DNA of 16,868 nucleotides, from contig JAOYTL010000035.1 in assembly GCA_025846845.1 (NCBI GenBank), forward strand, positions 1-16,868, written 5' to 3'. This stretch comes from Alloboseaceae bacterium BT-24-1. GTDB taxonomy: Bacteria > Pseudomonadota > Alphaproteobacteria > Rhizobiales > Beijerinckiaceae. The notes under the pieces were generated by a model. That model did no database searches. It saw only the letters and a program-made list of their open reading frames with translations, and was not told the origin of the DNA. The stretch's first letter is position 1. Each line of letters begins with the position of its first letter. Shown here piece after piece: positions 12,992 to 16,868 of this stretch. The translations under genes and the position numbers were made by a program.

Positions 12992-15900
12992 ATGTTACCG
13001 GCCTGGTCCGTCGTCCTGAGCGCGCTCGGCTATCTCTGCATCCTGTTCGCGATCGCCCATCTCGCGGACACCACCGGACGCCGCCTGATGACCGGGCGGG
13101 CGCGCACGACGATCTATGCGCTGGCGCTCGGGGTCTACTGCACCTCCTGGACCTTCTACGGCTCGGTCGGCTTCGCCAACCGGGCGGGCTTCGACTTCCT
13201 CGGCATCTATGTCGGCCCGGCGCTGGTGATCGGGCTGGGACACCGCTTCGTCGCGCGCATCGTCAGCATCGCCAAATCACAGAACATCACCTCGATCGCC
13301 GACTTCGTCGGCGCGCGCTACGGCAAGAGCGAGCGCGTCGCGGCGCTGGTCTGCATCGTCGCGGTGGTTGGCGCCCTGCCCTACATCGCCCTGCAGCTGA
13401 AGGCGGTGGCGAATTCGCTCTCGGTGTTCTTCGCCGCCGCCGGCGGGCCGCCGCCAATGACCGACATGCCGGTGCTGAGCGACCTCGCCTTCCTGGTCGC
13501 CCTGGTCCTGGCCGGCTTCGCCTGCGCCTTCGGCACCCGCCATATCGACGCGACCGAACACCAGGACGGGCTGGTGCTGGCGATCGCGGCGGAGTCGCTG
13601 GTCAAGCTCGTCGCTTTCCTGGCTCTCGGCGTCTTCGTCGTCTACGGCCTGTTCGACGGGGCCGGCGACCTCTTCGCCCAGGCAGCGCGGGCGGCTGCGG
13701 CTGCGGACAAGCCGCCGATCTGGGACCGGACCTCGAGCTGGCCGATGTTCCTGACGCTGACGGCGCTGTCCTCCTGCGCGGCGCTACTGCTGGCGCGGCA
13801 GTTCCACATGGCTATCGTCGAGAACCGCGATGTCCGGGACGTGCGCCGCGCCGCCTGGATGTTCCCGCTCTACCTCGTGCTGATCAACCTGTTCGTGCTG
13901 CCACTGGCGGCAGCCGGCGAGGTCCTGCTGCCGGGCTCGGGCATCGACCGCGACATGACCGTGCTGTTGCTGCCGCTGGAGAAGCAGGCCGGTCTCATCG
14001 CTCTCTTCGTCTTCATCGGCGGGCTTTCGGCGGGCACCGCGATGGTCATCGTCGCCTCGGTCGCACTCGCGATCATGATCTCGAACCATCTCGTCACGCC
14101 GTTGCTGCTGCGCGGGCGCGGCGTCAGCGTCGACCCTGAGCGCGCGGCTGCGATGATCGAGCGCAAAGGCCGCAGCGGCCCGACCGGCGGCGACCTCGGC
14201 TCGCAGGTGGTGCATATAAGGCGCGGCGCCATCGTCGTCGTCATCCTGCTCGGCTACGCCTATTACCGGGCTGCGGGCGAGGCGGCGCTGGTCTCGATCG
14301 GCCTGCTCTCCTTCGCCGCGACCGCGCAGATCGCGCCGGCCTTCTTCGGCGGTCTGATCTGGCGGCGCGGCACGGCGCTCGGCGCCGCCGCGGGCCTGTC
14401 GGTCGGCCTGCTGACCTGGCTCTACACCTTGCTGATACCGAGCCTGGCGCTGCCCGGCGGTTACTGGGCAGGTATCGTCGAGCATGGGCCGCTCGGCATC
14501 GCCCTGCTGAGGCCGGAGGGGCTGTTCGGCCTGTCATTGCCGCCGCTGCCCCATGGCGTGCTCTGGAGCCTCGGCATCAACCTCGCCTGCTATGTCGGCT
14601 TCTCGTTCATTCGCCCGGCGAGTGCGATGGAGCGACTGCAGGCCAACGCCTTCGTCGAGTCCGACAGCGCGACCATGGCTCAGTCCTTCTCGCTCTGGCG
14701 CTCCAGCGTCACCGAGGCGGAGCTGCAGTCGACCATCGGCCGCTATCTCGGCCAGGAACGGACGCAGCGCGCCTTCGAGGGCTTCGCGCATTCGCGCGGC
14801 GAGGTGCTGAACGGCACCCGCGAGGCCGATATCCACACGCTGCGCTTCGGCGAGCACCTGCTCTCATCCGCGATCGGCGCCGCCTCGTCACGCCTCGTGC
14901 TGTCGCTGCTGCTGAAGCGGCGCAACCTCTCGACCGAAGCCGCCTTCAAGCTGCTCGACGACGCCTCGGCGGCCCTCCAGTACAATCGCGACATCCTTCA
15001 GAACGGCCTCGACCATGCCGGCCAGGGCATCACGGTGCTCGACCGCGACCTCAGGCTCCTCGCCTGGAACAAGGCCTTCATCCAGCTCTATGACCTGCCG
15101 CCCTCGCTGGTGCGCTTCGGCACCGGGCTCGATGAGATCGTGCGCTATAATGCGCAGCGCGGCGCCTACGGCGTAGGGCCGCAGGACGAGCTGATGGCGG
15201 CGCGGCTGGAGAGTTTCATCAATGACCGCGAGCCGGTCCGGCTCAGGCTCTATCCTTCCAAGAACGTGATCGAGATCCGCTCGAACCCGCTGCCCGACGG
15301 CGGCATCGTCACCACCTATACCGACATCACCGTCTCGGTCGCCGCCGAGGAGGAGCTCGAGCGCACCAACGAGACCCTCGAAAAGCGCGTCGCCGAGCGC
15401 ACTGAGGAGATCAGGCACGTCAACACCGAGTTGCAGCGCGCCAAAGCCGAGGCTGACGACGCCAACGCCTCGAAGACGCGTTTCCTCGCGGCAGCCAGCC
15501 ACGATATCCTGCAGCCGCTCAATGCCGCCCGGCTTTACGCCTCCGCTCTGGTCGAACGCGACCGTGCCGGCCCCCAGCCCGACCTCGCCGAGAACATCGA
15601 CGCCTCGCTCGACGCGGTCGAGGAGATCCTGACCGCGCTGCTCGAGATCTCGCGGCTAGACGGCGGCGCGCTCAAGCCCGAGATCAGCGCCTTCCGCGTC
15701 GACGAGCTGATGCGCCAGCTGCAGCGCGAATTCGAGCCGAGCGCCCAGGAAAAGGGGCTGAAGCTCGTCTTCTCGACGACGTCGGTGACCGTCCGCTCGG
15801 ACCGGCGCCTGCTGCGTCGCCTGCTGCAGAACCTGGTTTCGAACGCGATCAAGTACACCCCGAACGGCAAGGTGCTGGTCGGCTGCCGCCAGCGCGGCGG

Positions 15901-16570
15901 GCAGATCGCGATCGAGGTGCTCGATACCGGATTGGGCATTCCAGCGAGCAAGCAGAAGACCGTGTTCCGCGAGTTCCAGCGCCTCGACCAGGGCGCGAAG
16001 GTCGCGCGAGGACTGGGTCTTGGCCTGTCGATCGTCGAGCGGATCGCGCGCACCCTCGACCACAAGCTCCAGCTTGCCTCGACACCCGGACGCGGCACGC
16101 GGTTCTCGATCCTGATACCACGCGCCGCGCCGCTGCCGGCGATGGCGACGAATGCAGCCGCACGCAACACCCCGTCCAGCAGCCAGCTCGCCGGCCTCAA
16201 GCTGCTCGCCATCGACAACGAGCCGACGATCCTCGACGGCATGCGGCTCCTGCTCGGCGGCTGGGGCTGCAAGGTCGAGACGGCGCGCGATCTCGACGAA
16301 GCCGCGGCGCTCATCGCTTCGAATGGCGCTCCGGATGTACTGATCGCCGACTACCATCTCGACCATGGTGAGAACGGCATCGCTGTGATCTCGGCCCTGC
16401 GGCAGCAGGTCGGCGGGCTGCCGGCGATCCTCCTGACGGCTGACCGCTCACCGGAGGTGCGCGAGGAAGCGGGGGCGCTCGATATCCACGTGCTGAACAA
16501 GCCGCTGAAGCCGGGCGCGCTGCGAGCGCTGCTGGCGCAATGGCGCGCGACCCGGCTGGCTGCGGAATGA
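12992..16570 (+). CDS. Hybrid sensor histidine kinase with a sodium:solute symporter (SLC5)-like domain, PAS and receiver domain
   Basis: A 1192-residue membrane sensor kinase. Residues 1-540 hold about a dozen hydrophobic segments with the sodium/solute symporter fold, including LALGVYCTSWTFYGSVGFAN (44-63) and SQNITSIADFVGARYGKS (96-113). Residues 570-640 match the place of a STAC linker domain. A PAS domain follows (about 668-785), then a coiled coil (785-830). The kinase core has phosphoacceptor H837 in AASHDILQPLNAARL, the N box LLQNLVSNAIKYTP (944-957; N947, N951), DTGLGIP (978-984) and GLGLGLS (1007-1013). A C-terminal receiver has D1075, phosphoacceptor D1120 in IADYHL, T1149 and K1170. 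The usual second acidic residue is N1076 (IDNEP). AAGGAGA precedes the start by 6-7 nt. The architecture is that of CbrA-like kinases with an added receiver. No cognate regulator or phosphotransferase is linked, so the signal and output are unknown. Confidence 0.93.
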   Translation: MLPAWSVVLSALGYLCILFAIAHLADTTGRRLMTGRARTTIYALALGVYCTSWTFYGSVGFANRAGFDFLGIYVGPALVIGLGHRFVARIVSIAKSQNITSIADFVGARYGKSERVAALVCIVAVVGALPYIALQLKAVANSLSVFFAAAGGPPPMTDMPVLSDLAFLVALVLAGFACAFGTRHIDATEHQDGLVLAIAAESLVKLVAFLALGVFVVYGLFDGAGDLFAQAARAAAAADKPPIWDRTSSWPMFLTLTALSSCAALLLARQFHMAIVENRDVRDVRRAAWMFPLYLVLINLFVLPLAAAGEVLLPGSGIDRDMTVLLLPLEKQAGLIALFVFIGGLSAGTAMVIVASVALAIMISNHLVTPLLLRGRGVSVDPERAAAMIERKGRSGPTGGDLGSQVVHIRRGAIVVVILLGYAYYRAAGEAALVSIGLLSFAATAQIAPAFFGGLIWRRGTALGAAAGLSVGLLTWLYTLLIPSLALPGGYWAGIVEHGPLGIALLRPEGLFGLSLPPLPHGVLWSLGINLACYVGFSFIRPASAMERLQANAFVESDSATMAQSFSLWRSSVTEAELQSTIGRYLGQERTQRAFEGFAHSRGEVLNGTREADIHTLRFGEHLLSSAIGAASSRLVLSLLLKRRNLSTEAAFKLLDDASAALQYNRDILQNGLDHAGQGITVLDRDLRLLAWNKAFIQLYDLPPSLVRFGTGLDEIVRYNAQRGAYGVGPQDELMAARLESFINDREPVRLRLYPSKNVIEIRSNPLPDGGIVTTYTDITVSVAAEEELERTNETLEKRVAERTEEIRHVNTELQRAKAEADDANASKTRFLAAASHDILQPLNAARLYASALVERDRAGPQPDLAENIDASLDAVEEILTALLEISRLDGGALKPEISAFRVDELMRQLQREFEPSAQEKGLKLVFSTTSVTVRSDRRLLRRLLQNLVSNAIKYTPNGKVLVGCRQRGGQIAIEVLDTGLGIPASKQKTVFREFQRLDQGAKVARGLGLGLSIVERIARTLDHKLQLASTPGRGTRFSILIPRAAPLPAMATNAAARNTPSSSQLAGLKLLAIDNEPTILDGMRLLLGGWGCKVETARDLDEAAALIASNGAPDVLIADYHLDHGENGIAVISALRQQVGGLPAILLTADRSPEVREEAGALDIHVLNKPLKPGALRALLAQWRATRLAAE

Positions 16571-16577
16571 GGAAGCA

Positions 16578-16678
16578 CGTCATGCTCGGGCCTGACCCGA
16601 GCATCTCAGGCAGGACTAGGCTCCAACCAGCGCCTTCTCGTCCTGAGATTCTCGGGTCTGCGCTTTGCTTCGCCCGAG
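16578..16678. repeat. REPIN-like palindromic repeat, family C, copy 2 (truncated)
   Basis: Second copy of the element at 7158-7265. Outer arm CGTCATGCTCGGGC at 16578-16591, inner arms ACCCGAGCATCTC (16595-16607) and GAGATTCTCGGGT (16645-16657), and the final arm as far as CGCCCGAG at 16671-16678. The last seven bases of the other copy (AATGACG) are absent and different sequence begins at 16679. It lies 7 nt after the kinase stop and may double as its terminator. Confidence 0.85.
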
Positions 16679-16868
16679 CAACTGTGTTGATTGCTGTCAA
16701 GCAGGCATGAGTTTTCGCATGTCTGCGTTGAGGGCGACGAGGAGTTTTCTGGCGAGGGCGACGAGGGCGAGCTTGGCAGGTTTGCCGCGTGCGCGCAGGG
16801 CTTCGTAGACGGGCCGCCAGAGTTGGGTTCTGGCGGCGCTGAGGGCGGCCATGTAGAGGGCGTCGCGA
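16679..16868 (-). mobile_element. 3' end of an IS110-family insertion sequence, partial
   Basis: Everything from 16679 to the window edge belongs to, or abuts, an IS110-like transposase. The element boundary is placed where the family C repeat breaks off. Only 18 nt then separate the boundary from the transposase stop, fitting the short right ends of the IS110 subgroup rather than the longer ones of IS1111. No terminal inverted repeat is seen, as expected for this family. The exact boundary is inferred. Confidence 0.65.
16697..16868 (-). CDS. IS110-family transposase, C-terminal fragment (runs off the right edge)
   Basis: The last 56 codons before the stop at 16697-16699. The protein reads RDALYMAALSAAR, then a VYEALRARGKPAKLALVALA stretch and RKLLVALNADMR near the end. 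This is the typical C-terminus of the transposase_20 (IS116/IS110/IS902) domain, where 'R..LYMAAL.A.R' and 'GKP.K.ALVA..RKLL' recur. IS110 enzymes combine a RuvC-like DEDD domain with this C-terminal domain, which carries the catalytic serine further upstream, outside the window. Nothing in the visible part is broken. Completeness of the gene cannot be judged. Confidence 0.88.
   Translation of the reverse strand, partial: RDALYMAALSAARTQLWRPVYEALRARGKPAKLALVALARKLLVALNADMRKLMPA

Noticed and set aside
16679..16696. Bridge RNA of the IS110 element
   Set aside because: Only 18 nt lie between the repeat junction and the transposase stop, too short for such an RNA; if present it should be at the other, unseen end.
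1..16868. CRISPR array, tRNA or rRNA genes
   Set aside because: No regularly spaced direct repeats were seen, and no tRNA- or rRNA-like sequence was recognised by eye; the repeats present are dispersed palindromes.

Overview
The window is high-GC DNA with the gene style of an alphaproteobacterium of the order Hyphomicrobiales (Rhizobiales). The clues are a UPF0314/DUF2585 membrane protein inside a glycolate oxidase operon, several families of palindromic intergenic repeats typical of this order, and an SLC5-STAC-type hybrid sensor kinase. A Bosea- or Methylobacterium-like host is a guess; the genus cannot be fixed from this sequence alone.

Layout. Both window edges cut through insertion sequences: the start of an IS5-like transposase on the left (1-60, minus) and the end of an IS110-family transposase on the right (16697-16868, minus). 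Each sits directly against a palindromic intergenic repeat that looks truncated at the junction. A DUF3053 lipoprotein gene (324-1028, plus) converges on a minus-strand glycolate oxidase operon, glcD - [GIY-YIG repeat cassette] - glcE - DUF2585 - glcF (6078 down to 1036). A LysR-type regulator (6240-7145) is transcribed divergently from glcD across a 161-bp gap that contains palindromes. Next come an SMP-30/gluconolactonase gene (7350-8279, plus) that meets an AbrB-family membrane protein gene (8283-9356, minus) tail to tail, a class I/II aminotransferase (9457-10647, minus), mscL (10801-11217, minus), and a quinone-oxidoreductase-like gene (11448-12461, minus) that diverges from an HxlR-type redox regulator (12558-12914, plus). 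The last gene is a 1192-residue hybrid histidine kinase with a sodium/solute-symporter-like N-terminus (12992-16570, plus).

How the genes fit together. GlcD, GlcE and GlcF are the three subunits that oxidise glycolate to glyoxylate; the divergent LysR gene is the obvious candidate regulator. The qor/HxlR pair looks like a self-contained electrophile or quinone response module. The kinase has no linked response regulator, so its downstream partner is unknown.

Most unusual feature. A 397-bp cassette (4241-4637) lies between glcD and glcE. Two inverted REP-like palindromes flank a small GIY-YIG nuclease gene. Removing the cassette would leave glcD and glcE 18 bp apart, an ordinary operon spacing. 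The two palindromes differ by paired indels that preserve the hairpin, and their outer ends resemble those of a second repeat family present twice in this window. This suggests a REP-type element moved by a GIY-YIG nuclease, by analogy with REP/RAYT systems; that function is inferred, not shown.
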